A DNA stretch of 64,000 nucleotides, from contig NZ_BMRC01000001.1 of assembly GCF_014648435.1 (NCBI RefSeq), positions 382,481 through 446,480 on the forward strand, written 5' to 3'. Origin of the DNA: Nonomuraea spiralis. Lineage in GTDB: Bacteria; Actinomycetota; Actinomycetes; Streptosporangiales; Streptosporangiaceae. The notes under the pieces are model-generated. The model saw only the letters and a list, made by a program, of their open reading frames with translations, made no database searches and had not been told where the DNA came from. Both the position numbers and the translations under genes were made by a program. Of the stretch, positions 23,706 through 31,832 are shown in pieces (position 1 is the first letter of the stretch; each line of letters starts with the position of its first letter).

Positions 23706-24851
23706 ATGCTCCCCGTAGCCCTGCCCGACACGGTGCGTGACGCGCTGCTCGCCCCGCTCGTCGATCATCACTGTCACGGGGTGCGCCGGGACGACCTGAC
23801 CCGGTCCCAGTTCGAGCCGCTGATCAACGCGGGCGGCGTCCCGGCCCCGCCCGGCACCACCCACTTCGACTCGCCGTTCGGCATGGGCCTGCGCCGCTGG
23901 TGCGCGCCGCTGCTCGACCTTGAGCCGCACGCGCCCCCGGCCGTCTACCTCGCCCGGCGGGCCGAGCTGGGCGCGGGCGAGGTCAACCGGCGCCTGCTGG
24001 CCGGGGCGGGGGTGGTGGCGTTCCTGGTGGACACCGGCGACGAGGACATCGACCTGCTGTCGGCGGCCGAGATGGGCCGCCACGGCGGCGCCGCCGCCGA
24101 CGAGATCGTCCGGATCGAGCAGATCGAGCAGGACGTCGCCGCGACGGCGCACATCGCCGTCGACTACCTCGACGGCCTGGCCGAGGAGCTGTCGGCCAGG
24201 GCCGCCAGGGCGGTCGGGCTGAAGACGGTCATCGGCGGGCGCTGCGGGCTCGACTTCGAGCCGGCCAGGCCGAGCACCGGCTCGGTGATCGCCGGGGCCA
24301 ACCGCCGCCTGTCCGACCCCAAGCCGCCGCTGACCGACCCCGTGCTGCTGCGCCACCTGCTGTGGAGCGCGATCGACGTGGCCCGCGAGCGGGGGCTGCC
24401 GGTGCAGTTCCAGGCCGGGTTCGGCGGCCGCGGCCCCGGCCTGCACCGTACGGACCCGGCCCGGCTCAGCGAGCTCATGGACGCGCTGCAACCCCTCGGC
24501 GTGCCGGTCATCCTGCTCCACTGCTACCCCTACCACCGCGCCGCCGCCTACCTGGCCGGCGTCTACCCCCATGTCTACGTCGACGTCGGCCTCGCCCTCC
24601 CGCACACGGCCGCCGCCTCGGCCCGCGTCATGGACGAGCTGCTGGAGCTGGCGCCGTTCCACAAGCAGTTGTTCAGCTCCGACTGCCACGGCGTGGCCGA
24701 GACCGGCTACCTCGGCGCCCTGTACTACCGGCAGGCGCTGGGCACGGCGCTGCTGGCCAGGCTGGAGGCGGGGGAGTGGAGCGCCGCCGACGCGGCCCGG
24801 GTCGCCCACATGATCGGCTCGGGCAACGCCCGCCGCGTGTACCGCCTGTGA
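23706..24851 (+). CDS. Amidohydrolase family protein
   Basis: The 381-residue protein has the metal-binding DHHCHG near residue 20, AGVVAFLVDTG, IDVARERGLPVQFQAGFGG, VILLHCYPYHR as the later His, and FSSDCHGVAE with the catalytic Asp near the end. This is the TIM-barrel amidohydrolase-2 layout. The family hydrolyses or decarboxylates ring and amide substrates, often in catabolic paths; glutamine synthetase-fused relatives share the DHHCH start. No neighbour identifies the substrate. The ATG at 23706 is 15 codons before the metal motif. A short ctcctc-cgc-gaggag hairpin follows the stop (24855-24869). Confidence 0.85.
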   Translation: MLPVALPDTVRDALLAPLVDHHCHGVRRDDLTRSQFEPLINAGGVPAPPGTTHFDSPFGMGLRRWCAPLLDLEPHAPPAVYLARRAELGAGEVNRRLLAGAGVVAFLVDTGDEDIDLLSAAEMGRHGGAAADEIVRIEQIEQDVAATAHIAVDYLDGLAEELSARAARAVGLKTVIGGRCGLDFEPARPSTGSVIAGANRRLSDPKPPLTDPVLLRHLLWSAIDVARERGLPVQFQAGFGGRGPGLHRTDPARLSELMDALQPLGVPVILLHCYPYHRAAAYLAGVYPHVYVDVGLALPHTAAASARVMDELLELAPFHKQLFSSDCHGVAETGYLGALYYRQALGTALLARLEAGEWSAADAARVAHMIGSGNARRVYRL

Positions 24852-24909
24852 CATCTCCTCCGCGAGGAGGAGGTGTGATCCAGGTCTCGTCGAGGATAAT
24901 CGCGGCACC

Positions 24910-25806
24910 ATGAGTGCTATCGAGATCCGAGACCTCTCCAAGTCCTTCGGTCCGGTACGCGCGGTGGACGGGGTGTCCTTCACAGTCGATTCCGGCACGA
25001 TCACGGGCTATCTCGGCCCGAACGGGGCGGGCAAGACGACAACCCTGCGCAGCCTGTTAGGGCTGGTCACCGCCGACTCCGGCAGCGCGCTGGTCAACGG
25101 CCGGCGCTATGTCGAGCTCGCCCACCCGCTCAGCGAGGTGGGCGCCGTGCTCGAAGCCACCAACTTCCACCCGGGCCGTACGGCCTACAACCACCTGCGC
25201 GTGTTGTGCACGGCCGCCGGCCTGCCCCGCCGCCGCGCCGACGAGGCGCTGGAGCACGTCGGCCTGAGCGACGTGGCAGGCAAGCGCGTACAGGGCTTCT
25301 CGCTCGGCATGCGGCAGCGGCTCGCGCTGGCCACGGCGCTGATCGGCGAGCCCAGGGTGTACATCCTCGACGAGCCCGCCAACGGTCTCGACCCGGCCGG
25401 AATCCAGTGGCTGCGCGGGTTCATGCGCCACCTCGCCCACGACAAGGGGGCCGCGGTACTGGTCTCCAGCCACGTGCTGGCCGAGGTCGAGCAGATCGTC
25501 GACAACGTCGTGATCATCGCCAAGGGCCGCCTGGTACGCCAGGGCAGCCTCGCCGACCTGGTCGCCAACGGTGAGACCCCGGTCATCAGGGTCCGTACGG
25601 CCAAGCCCGACGCGCTGCGGCCCGCGCTGGAGCGGCACGGCGGCGTCGTGGAGGCCGACGGCGAGGTGCTGCGGGTGCGCGGCCTCGACGTCGACCGCAT
25701 CGGCGGCATCGCGCTGGACGAGCGGGTCGTGCTGACCGAGATCACCCAGGAGCGCGGTGACCTGCAGCGCGTCTTCCTGGAGCTGACGGGGGAGGGGCAG
25801 GCATGA
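24910..25806 (+). CDS. ABC transporter ATP-binding protein
   Basis: The 298-residue protein has Walker A GPNGAGKTTTL, a Q-loop region around LEATNFHP, the signature FSLGMRQRLAL, Walker B VYILDEPANGLDP and the switch His in SSHVLAEVEQ. The C-terminal 80 residues are an extra domain common in export ATPases of the drug/bacitracin type. It pairs with the permease gene, which it overlaps by 4 bases (ATGA). The complex most likely exports a lipid, peptide or drug; nothing local fixes the substrate. Confidence 0.92.
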   Translation: MSAIEIRDLSKSFGPVRAVDGVSFTVDSGTITGYLGPNGAGKTTTLRSLLGLVTADSGSALVNGRRYVELAHPLSEVGAVLEATNFHPGRTAYNHLRVLCTAAGLPRRRADEALEHVGLSDVAGKRVQGFSLGMRQRLALATALIGEPRVYILDEPANGLDPAGIQWLRGFMRHLAHDKGAAVLVSSHVLAEVEQIVDNVVIIAKGRLVRQGSLADLVANGETPVIRVRTAKPDALRPALERHGGVVEADGEVLRVRGLDVDRIGGIALDERVVLTEITQERGDLQRVFLELTGEGQA

Positions 25807-26567
25807 TCGCGATCGTCCGGGCCGAGCTGCTCAAGGTGACCACCACCAGGCTCTGGTGGATCATGCTGATCGTCATGCTGGCCTACACCTCGCTCCCGCT
25901 CGGCTTCACCATCGCCTTCGCCGGGCAGCAGGGTTTCCCGGACCGCGGCACCCCGCCGTTCCAGGAGACCTTGTGGGGCCTGGGCCAGGGCGGCGTGCTG
26001 TTCGCGGCCGTGCTCGGCGTCGTCATGATGACGGCGGAGTACCGCTACCAGACGATCACGACGACCTTCCTCGTCACACCGCGCCGCGTGCGGGTGGTGG
26101 CCGCCAAGCTCCTCGCCACGCTGGTGGTGGGCGCGCTGCTCGGGCTGGCGGTGCTGGCGCTGACCGCGCTGGCCGTGGTCGGCAGCGTCGTGGTGGCGGG
26201 CACCGATCTGATCCTCACGGGCACGATCGTGCGGATCGTCGCCGGGGTGCTGGTGGCGCTGGCCCTCTACACGCTGTTCGGGCTGGGGCTCGGGGCGCTG
26301 GTCAGGAACCAGGTCGCGGCGGTCATCGCGGTGGTGGTCTGGGTCTACGTCGTCGACTCCGTCGTCAACGCGATCCCGGTGCTGCACCCGGTGGCCAGGT
26401 GGACGCCGGCCGGCGCGGCCTCGGCGCTGACCAACACGGGCAACACACTGGGGCTGGACACGACGTACCTGCTGCCGGCGTGGGCGGGTGGGCTGGTGCT
26501 GCTCGGGTACGCGCTGGTGTTCTCAGCGGTGGCCTCGTTCACCACTCTGCGGCGTGACATCACCTGA
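25803..26567 (+). CDS. ABC-2 type transporter permease
   Basis: The 254-residue membrane protein has six helices: near the N-terminus LWWIMLIVMLAYTSLPL, then LFAAVLGVVMMTAEY, LLATLVVGALLGLAVLALTALAVVG, IVAGVLVALALYTLFGLGLGALV, VAAVIAVVVWVYVV and LVLLGYALVFSAVASF. YRYQTITTTFLVTPRR in the first cytoplasmic loop is typical for the ABC-2 branch, where it contacts the ATPase. It is coupled to the ATP-binding gene. No regulator sits in the operon. Confidence 0.9.
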   Translation: MIAIVRAELLKVTTTRLWWIMLIVMLAYTSLPLGFTIAFAGQQGFPDRGTPPFQETLWGLGQGGVLFAAVLGVVMMTAEYRYQTITTTFLVTPRRVRVVAAKLLATLVVGALLGLAVLALTALAVVGSVVVAGTDLILTGTIVRIVAGVLVALALYTLFGLGLGALVRNQVAAVIAVVVWVYVVDSVVNAIPVLHPVARWTPAGAASALTNTGNTLGLDTTYLLPAWAGGLVLLGYALVFSAVASFTTLRRDIT

Positions 26568-26579
26568 CGAAAGCCATTC

Positions 26580-26609
26580 ATTCCCGAAATTTCATTGGTA
26601 ATCGGGAAT
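26580..26609. promoter_or_regulatory. AT-rich inverted repeat upstream of the metalloprotease gene
   Basis: attcccga (26580-26587) and tcgggaat (26602-26609) form a perfect inverted repeat with a 14-base spacer. A second near-palindrome, ggaatttcaatttcc, overlaps its right arm. The 26575-26660 stretch is far more AT-rich than the rest of the window and lies about 100-125 bases before the protease start, so it is a candidate promoter/operator region. Confidence 0.45.
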
Positions 26610-26705
26610 TTCAATTTCCGGTTATTAAATTGTGATTTGTCTGATTGTCAAAACTGCTGTGATGATCGGGGACGCCAGAACCCCTACGCCACACCTGGAG
26701 GTGTC

Positions 26706-29345
26706 GTGTCCTGGCGTCCCTTCGTTCTCACGGCCACAGCCTTATCCCTCGCGCTGGCCGTTCCCGGAGTCGCGGCGGCCGACGATCCGCCGCAACCGCA
26801 GGTGGAGTCACGGGCCGGCACCCTGGCCCCGGCCGAGGTGAGCGGGCTGGCCGAGCCCGCCGCCGCCGGTGACCCCGTCGCCGCGGCCAAGACCCACCTG
26901 GCCGACCCGCGCTACCACCTCGACCCGGCCGACCTGGTGCCGCTGACCACGGTCGTCAACGGCCAGGACGAGACCGTCAGGTTCGCCCAGCGGTACCGGA
27001 ACCTGCCCGTCTTCGGCGCCCAGTACCTGGTGCGCTTCCGCAAGGACGGCACCGGCCGCGCGGTGACCGGGGCGGGCGGCCGCTTCCTCACCGAGCTCGA
27101 CGTCGACCCCACGCCCACGGTCACCCCCGCGCTCGCGGCCCGGCTGGCCCGCTCCCGGCTGGTCCGGGACGAGCGGATCCGCGACACGATCAAGGCCACG
27201 CCCGGCGAACTGCTCGTGGTCCCGCGCGGCAAGGGCGTGCTGGCCTGGCACGTCACGCTCACCGGCGCCGACGCGGCCAAGAAGCGGCCCGTCCTGCTGG
27301 ACGCGTACGTGGACGCCCACTCCGGGCAGCCGCTGTTCGCCGTGGACCGGCTGCGCTTCGCCGGCCCGGCGACCGGCAGCGGGAAGACCGCGCACGGCAA
27401 GGACGTCCCGCTCAACGCCTTCCAGCGGGCCGACAACGCGTACGAGCTGCGCGACCGCGCCCGCCCGATGTGGAACGGCACCACCGGCGAGATCCTCACC
27501 TACGACGCCGCCGGCGCCGACGTGCAGGACTTCCTCGACCCGGGCATCCCCGCGGGCACCGAGCTCGCCGAGTCGCCCACGCCCGCCTTCGGCGCCGAGC
27601 ACACCGAGAGCGGCGCCGTGGACGGCCACTGGGGCGCGGGCAAGGTCTACGAGTACTACAAGGCGCTCGGCCGCGACGGGCTCGACGGCAAGGGCGGGAC
27701 GATGTACTCCGTCGTCAACGTCACCTACTACGGCGGCCCGTTCGAGAACGCCTTCTGGGACGGCACCAAGATGGTCTACGGCGGCGGCGGCGCCGACCTG
27801 CACTCCTTCGCCGCCAGCCTCGACGTGGTCGGCCACGAGATGACCCACGGCGTCATCACCCACAGCGCCGACCTGGTCTACCTCGGCCAGTCCGGCGCGA
27901 TGAACGAGGGCCTGGCCGACTACTTCGGCAACGCCATCCAGACCGGCGCGCTCGGCATCCCGACCAGCGACCCGGACGCCAGCCTGCTGGGCGAGGACCT
28001 GTGCAAGAACCTCCCGCCCGCCCAGTGCGCCATCCGCGACCTCGACGACGACCGGAACGCCGCCAAGGACTACCTCGGCGTCACCACCGCCCTCGACAGC
28101 GGCGGCGTGCACCTCAACTCCACGATCTTCTCCGGCGCCCTGTGGGACGCCAGGGAGAAGCTCGGCACCGGCTTCGACAAGGTCGTCTACAAGGCGCTGA
28201 CCGAGTACATGACCCCGCTCGACGACTTCGGCGACGGCCGCCGCGCCGTCGAGTCGGCCGCCCGCGCCGCCGGGCTGAACGCCCGTGACCGGATCGCGGT
28301 CGCGCAGGCGTTCGACCGGCACGGCATCAGGCCCGGCTGGGAGCGGCTGATCCGTACCGACAGCCGCGTCGTCCTCGACGGCCTCACCGACGCCCTCGAC
28401 CCGCCCGCCCTGGCCGGCGACCGGTACGCCGTCACCAACAACACCCCCGACACCAACGGCTCCACCGTCATCCAGACCGGACGCGTGAGCGGCGGCCGGG
28501 CCACCACCCTGTCCGACGACGGCCGCTGGGACTGGACGCCCGCCACCGACGGCAGACGCGCCGTCTGGGTCTCCCTCGACCCCGCCGCGGGCGTCTTCCA
28601 GATCCGCTCCCGCCCGCTCGACGCCTCGGCGCCCTCCACCGTCGTGCACGAGAGCACCGGTTACGTCTACGCCGCGGCCGTCTCCGGCGACACCGTCGCC
28701 TGGTCCGGAGAGGACCCGGCGACCGGCGAGGTCGAGATGTGGCTCAAGCGCGGGAACGCCGCCCCGGTCATCCTCACCGAGGGCAAGGGCGTGGCCGGCT
28801 ACATGCCCTCGATCAGCGGCGGCCGGCTCGTCTACATCCGGGTGACCTTCGCCTCGGGCAGCAGCCACAGCACGCCCGTCGTGCGCGACCTGGCGGCCGG
28901 CACGGAGGTCGTGGTGCCCGAGGTGCCGCCGACCGGCGTGCTCCCATCGCTCTCGATCTCCCCGGCGGTGACCGCCAAGCACGTCGTCTGGCTCTACGAC
29001 GCCAACCGCGACGGCCGGATGGGCGTCATGCGGGTCGCCCTCGACGGCACCGGCCAGACGCCGGTCGTCGCCGACGGGCCGCAGGCGCCGCACCCCACCT
29101 GGCTCGACGCGAGCGAGTCACGGGTGACCGTCGGCGTGCAGCCGGAGGGCACCACGCTGGAGAACGTGAACCTGTCAAAGATCTACCAGGTGCCGGTCAC
29201 CGGCGGAGCCCTGGAACGCTACTCCTGCAACAGGGGAGAGCAGTCGCTGTTCGCCGCCGGAACCGGGGGCCGCGTCCTGTGGCTCGACGGGACCGCCGGT
29301 GACACCGACCTCGTCACCCGCGACAGGCCCGCACACCGCTGCTGA
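26706..29345 (+). CDS. Secreted M4 (thermolysin-like) metalloprotease with a C-terminal propeller
   Basis: The 879-residue protein starts at a GTG with GGAGG four bases upstream, which gives a signal peptide (VSWRPFVLTATALSLALAVPGVAAA). An FTP/PepSY-type propeptide follows (about 30-210). The catalytic domain holds H377-E378-M-T-H381 and zinc-ligand E401 (NEGLADYFG), with GVHLNSTIFSGALWD as the later active-site helix. From about residue 555 repeated strands (DGLTDALDPPALAGDRYAV, TDGRRAVWVSLD, VSGDTVAWSGED) form a TolB-like propeller, unusual beside an M4 domain and perhaps for substrate binding. The reading frame runs 37 codons further upstream but those lack signal features. Confidence 0.92.
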   Translation: MSWRPFVLTATALSLALAVPGVAAADDPPQPQVESRAGTLAPAEVSGLAEPAAAGDPVAAAKTHLADPRYHLDPADLVPLTTVVNGQDETVRFAQRYRNLPVFGAQYLVRFRKDGTGRAVTGAGGRFLTELDVDPTPTVTPALAARLARSRLVRDERIRDTIKATPGELLVVPRGKGVLAWHVTLTGADAAKKRPVLLDAYVDAHSGQPLFAVDRLRFAGPATGSGKTAHGKDVPLNAFQRADNAYELRDRARPMWNGTTGEILTYDAAGADVQDFLDPGIPAGTELAESPTPAFGAEHTESGAVDGHWGAGKVYEYYKALGRDGLDGKGGTMYSVVNVTYYGGPFENAFWDGTKMVYGGGGADLHSFAASLDVVGHEMTHGVITHSADLVYLGQSGAMNEGLADYFGNAIQTGALGIPTSDPDASLLGEDLCKNLPPAQCAIRDLDDDRNAAKDYLGVTTALDSGGVHLNSTIFSGALWDAREKLGTGFDKVVYKALTEYMTPLDDFGDGRRAVESAARAAGLNARDRIAVAQAFDRHGIRPGWERLIRTDSRVVLDGLTDALDPPALAGDRYAVTNNTPDTNGSTVIQTGRVSGGRATTLSDDGRWDWTPATDGRRAVWVSLDPAAGVFQIRSRPLDASAPSTVVHESTGYVYAAAVSGDTVAWSGEDPATGEVEMWLKRGNAAPVILTEGKGVAGYMPSISGGRLVYIRVTFASGSSHSTPVVRDLAAGTEVVVPEVPPTGVLPSLSISPAVTAKHVVWLYDANRDGRMGVMRVALDGTGQTPVVADGPQAPHPTWLDASESRVTVGVQPEGTTLENVNLSKIYQVPVTGGALERYSCNRGEQSLFAAGTGGRVLWLDGTAGDTDLVTRDRPAHRC

Positions 29346-29353
29346 CCTGGCGT

Positions 29354-29393
29354 CGGCGCCCGCCGTGCCCTCGGAGGGGGACGGCGGGCGCCG
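29354..29393 (+). terminator. Terminator after the M4 protease gene
   Basis: cggcgcccgccgt (29354-29366) pairs perfectly with acggcgggcgccg (29381-29393), a 13-bp stem with a 14-base loop, 8 bases past the protease stop. There is no U-run. Confidence 0.82.
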
Positions 29394-29467
29394 AGTCGCG
29401 CGCAGCCCCGGGAGCTGGTTTGCTTGAGCCCGTCACAAACCACAGAACCCGAGCGGGGGGCTCCCAT

Positions 29468-30250
29468 ATGCGCAGTGTCGAACCCGAGGTCTTCATCGTC
29501 GCCCGTCCCGAGCTTGACTACGACGAGCTCGGCCGTTATCTCGGCGAGGTCGGCGGCGAGAGCTGGCTGGAGCGGCTCGACCGCGGCGACCTCGACGCCC
29601 AGAACCTCGCCGAGTTCGCCGGCCGGCTCTGCTACCGCTCCTTCGAACCCGGCCTCAACCCCAACGTGGTGCGCATCAGGGAGAACCAGGACGACTACCT
29701 GCGTAACATCCTGGCCAGCGCCCACGGCTCGGTCCTGGAGCACGTCAGCTTCAGCTTCGTGCTCCACAACGTCAGCCGCGTCCTGACCCACGAGCTGGTG
29801 CGCCACCGGCCCGGCGTGGCCATCTCCCAGGAGTCGCTGCGTTTCGTCCGGCTCGACGAGCTGCCGTTCTGGTTCCCCGACTGGGCCCGGCAGGACGACG
29901 AGCTGATGGAGCGGGCCACGGCCGTGCTGGAGCAGCTGGAGCAGTTCCAGCTCTGGATGGCCGGGCACTTCGGGCTCGACGAGGAGGGCGTGCCGTTCTC
30001 GGAGAAGAAGCACCGCACCTCGTTCATGCGCAGGTTCGCCCCCGAGGGGCTGGCCACCGGGCTGGTCTGGACGGCCAACGTGCGCACGCTGCGGCACACG
30101 ATCGAGGCCCGCACCGCGGTCGGCGCGGAGGAGGAGATCCGCCTGCTGTTCCAGCGCATCGGCGAGCTGATGCGCAAGGAGGCGCCCGCCCTGTTCGGCG
30201 ACTACGTCGTCGAGGACGGGGCCTGGGTCCCGGGCTGGCGCAAGGTCTGA
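29468..30250 (+). CDS. thyX: FAD-dependent thymidylate synthase, variant signature
   Basis: The 260-residue protein has the ThyX fold: EFAGRLCYRSF, the helix ILASAHGSVLEHVSFSFVL, and the signature region LTHELVRHRPGVAISQESLRF, then RTLRHTIEARTAVGAEEEIR near the end. It should make dTMP from dUMP with methylene-tetrahydrofolate and NADPH. The usual signature is RHRxxSxxxxSxR; here it is RHRPGVAISQESLR, one residue longer and without the first Ser, so it belongs to a divergent branch. The ATG at 29468 opens MRSVEPEVFIVARPELDYDEL. It stands alone, convergent with the MoaD-like gene with 4 bases between stops. Confidence 0.85.
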   Translation: MRSVEPEVFIVARPELDYDELGRYLGEVGGESWLERLDRGDLDAQNLAEFAGRLCYRSFEPGLNPNVVRIRENQDDYLRNILASAHGSVLEHVSFSFVLHNVSRVLTHELVRHRPGVAISQESLRFVRLDELPFWFPDWARQDDELMERATAVLEQLEQFQLWMAGHFGLDEEGVPFSEKKHRTSFMRRFAPEGLATGLVWTANVRTLRHTIEARTAVGAEEEIRLLFQRIGELMRKEAPALFGDYVVEDGAWVPGWRKV

Positions 30251-30254
30251 GGCG

Positions 30255-30575
30255 TCAGGCGAGGGCGGGCAACACGTAGACCTCGGCGCCCGGCGGCAGG
30301 GCGTAGTCCAGGCCGCCGAGGCCGCGGGCGTTCTCCCCGCACACGATCATGCTGATGTGCCGGCGGATGCGCCCGTAGTCGTCGCGCAGGCGCTCCTCCA
30401 GCATCGGGTGGGTGCGCCGCAGCATGTCGAGCGCCGAGCCGAGGGTGGGCGGGGAGTCGCGGTCGGCGCCGATCGCGAACACCTTGACCTCGGTGCGCCC
30501 GCTCACCCACCGGCGCAGCGAGGCGGGCAGCACGAACACGACCATCGTCACGGGCTTGGTCATCGACCTGGCCAT
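30255..30575 (-). CDS. MoaD/ThiS-like ubiquitin-fold protein without a C-terminal Gly-Gly
   Basis: The 106-residue protein has the beta-grasp pattern of MoaD/ThiS or small archaeal modifiers: VTMVVFVLPASLRRWVSG, EVKVFAIGADR, LGSALDMLRRTHPMLEERL, ISMIVCGENARGL, and the closing strand PPGAEVYVLPALA. MoaD-type proteins end in GG, which is adenylated and thiocarboxylated; this one ends PALA, so it cannot be activated in that way unless trimmed or used differently. It follows the propeller gene after 3 bases and is clearly in one operon with it. An in-frame ATG at 30563 is an alternative start. Confidence 0.72.
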   Translation of the reverse strand: MARSMTKPVTMVVFVLPASLRRWVSGRTEVKVFAIGADRDSPPTLGSALDMLRRTHPMLEERLRDDYGRIRRHISMIVCGENARGLGGLDYALPPGAEVYVLPALA

Positions 30576-30578
30576 CGG

Positions 30579-31658
30579 TTAGAGCACCGCCGCGCGCACG
30601 CTCAGCACGTCGGGCAGATGGCGGCCGACCAGCGACCAGCTCTCGCCGTCGTCGCGCGAGCAGTGGACCTCGCCGTCGCGGGTGCCGAAGAACAACCCGG
30701 CCGGGGAGGCGGTCATCGCGTCGCGCAGCACGGTGGCGTGGACCGGGCCCTCGGGCAGGCCCTCGCCCAGCTCCTCCCAGGTCGCGCCGGCGTCCTGGCT
30801 GCGGCAGACCCGGTAGCGGTGGCCGACCGGGGTGCGGTCGACGTCGGCCGTCAGCGGCAGTACGAAGATCGTGTCGGGGCGGGACGGGTGGACCACGATC
30901 GGGAAGCCGAAGTCGGAGGGCAGGGCGGAGCCGATGTCGTGCCAGCTCCCGCCGAAGTCGTCGCTGCGGTAGACGCCGAAGTGGTGCTGGAGGTAGAGCC
31001 GCTCGGGCTTGGCGGGGTCGATGCAGACCTTGTGCACACAGTGCCCGAACTCGGGATACTGCTGCCCCTCCGGCAGGAACGGCGCCCGGATGCCCTGGTT
31101 GGCCGCCTCCCACGACATGCCGCCGTCGCGGGTGCGGTAGAAGCCGGCGGCCGAGACCGCGATGCCCATGACCTCGGGGTCGGTGGGATGGGGGACGATC
31201 GTGTGCAGGCACAGCCCGCCGCCGCCCGGGTGCCAGCTCGGCCGGTGGGGATGGTCCCACAGGCCCTCGACCAGCCGGTAGGTGACGCCGTGGTCCTCCG
31301 AGCGGAACAACGCGGCCGGCTCCACACCGGCCCACACGACGCCCGGCTCCGACGGCGAGGGCGTGAGCTGCCACACCCGGGTCAGCGTCGTCTCGGTCTT
31401 GTCGGGGAACGCGATGGGCGGTTGAGGCGCCTCGCCCCAGGTTGCCCCGAGGTCATCTGAATACATCACTGACGGACCGAAATGGCCGTATTCGATGCCG
31501 GCCAGCAGGCGAGGTGTGGCGCCGCGGGTGTCGATGGCCACCGAGGGCACCGCGACCGTGGAGAACTGGATCGGCTGGATCTCGAACGGGCCGCCGTCCG
31601 CCGAGCGGGCGAGGAACAGGCCCTTGCGGGTGCCGATCGCGAGCACTGCGTCACTCAT
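30579..31658 (-). CDS. BNR/sialidase-like beta-propeller protein
   Basis: The 359-residue protein consists of repeated propeller blades with Asp-box-like motifs: SDDLGATWGEA, SEDHGVTYRL, TRDGGMSWEAA, SDDFGGSWHDI, SQDAGATWEELG and SRDDGESWSLVG. It resembles WD40/YVTN/BNR proteins annotated as exo-sialidases or photosystem-stability-like proteins; the sialidase Arg triad and catalytic Tyr/Glu are not evident, so enzyme activity is doubtful. No signal peptide, hence cytoplasmic. The ATG at 31658 (MSDAVLAIGTRKGLFLARS) fits the first blade. It is coupled to the ubiquitin-fold protein, a pair often seen in actinomycetes. Confidence 0.82.
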   Translation of the reverse strand: MSDAVLAIGTRKGLFLARSADGGPFEIQPIQFSTVAVPSVAIDTRGATPRLLAGIEYGHFGPSVMYSDDLGATWGEAPQPPIAFPDKTETTLTRVWQLTPSPSEPGVVWAGVEPAALFRSEDHGVTYRLVEGLWDHPHRPSWHPGGGGLCLHTIVPHPTDPEVMGIAVSAAGFYRTRDGGMSWEAANQGIRAPFLPEGQQYPEFGHCVHKVCIDPAKPERLYLQHHFGVYRSDDFGGSWHDIGSALPSDFGFPIVVHPSRPDTIFVLPLTADVDRTPVGHRYRVCRSQDAGATWEELGEGLPEGPVHATVLRDAMTASPAGLFFGTRDGEVHCSRDDGESWSLVGRHLPDVLSVRAAVL

Positions 31659-31780
31659 TGCTTCGCTCCCATGTTCGCTTGCCGCCATCGTGCCACGCGG
31701 GCGGCGGCGGTGCCGAGCACTGGGAGATTTGCCGCAGTGCGTCCGGCCCGTCCTGGGGCGGGCGGCCGAAACGGGTGCGC

Positions 31781-31797
31781 ATTACCAGGGAGGTAAT
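31781..31797. promoter_or_regulatory. Inverted repeat upstream of the XRE regulator
   Basis: attacc (31781-31786) and ggtaat (31792-31797) are inverted with a 5-base spacer, 36 bases before the regulator ATG at 31833 and upstream of the divergent propeller gene. A dimeric XRE protein could bind here; that link is inferred. Confidence 0.4.
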
Positions 31798-31832
31798 CGT
31801 GATGCTTCCCTGCTCCCGGTAAGTTCTCCGAC

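Noticed and set aside
30579..31658. Active exo-sialidase
   Set aside because: Asp-box-like repeats are present, but the Arg triad and catalytic residues are not evident and there is no signal peptide.
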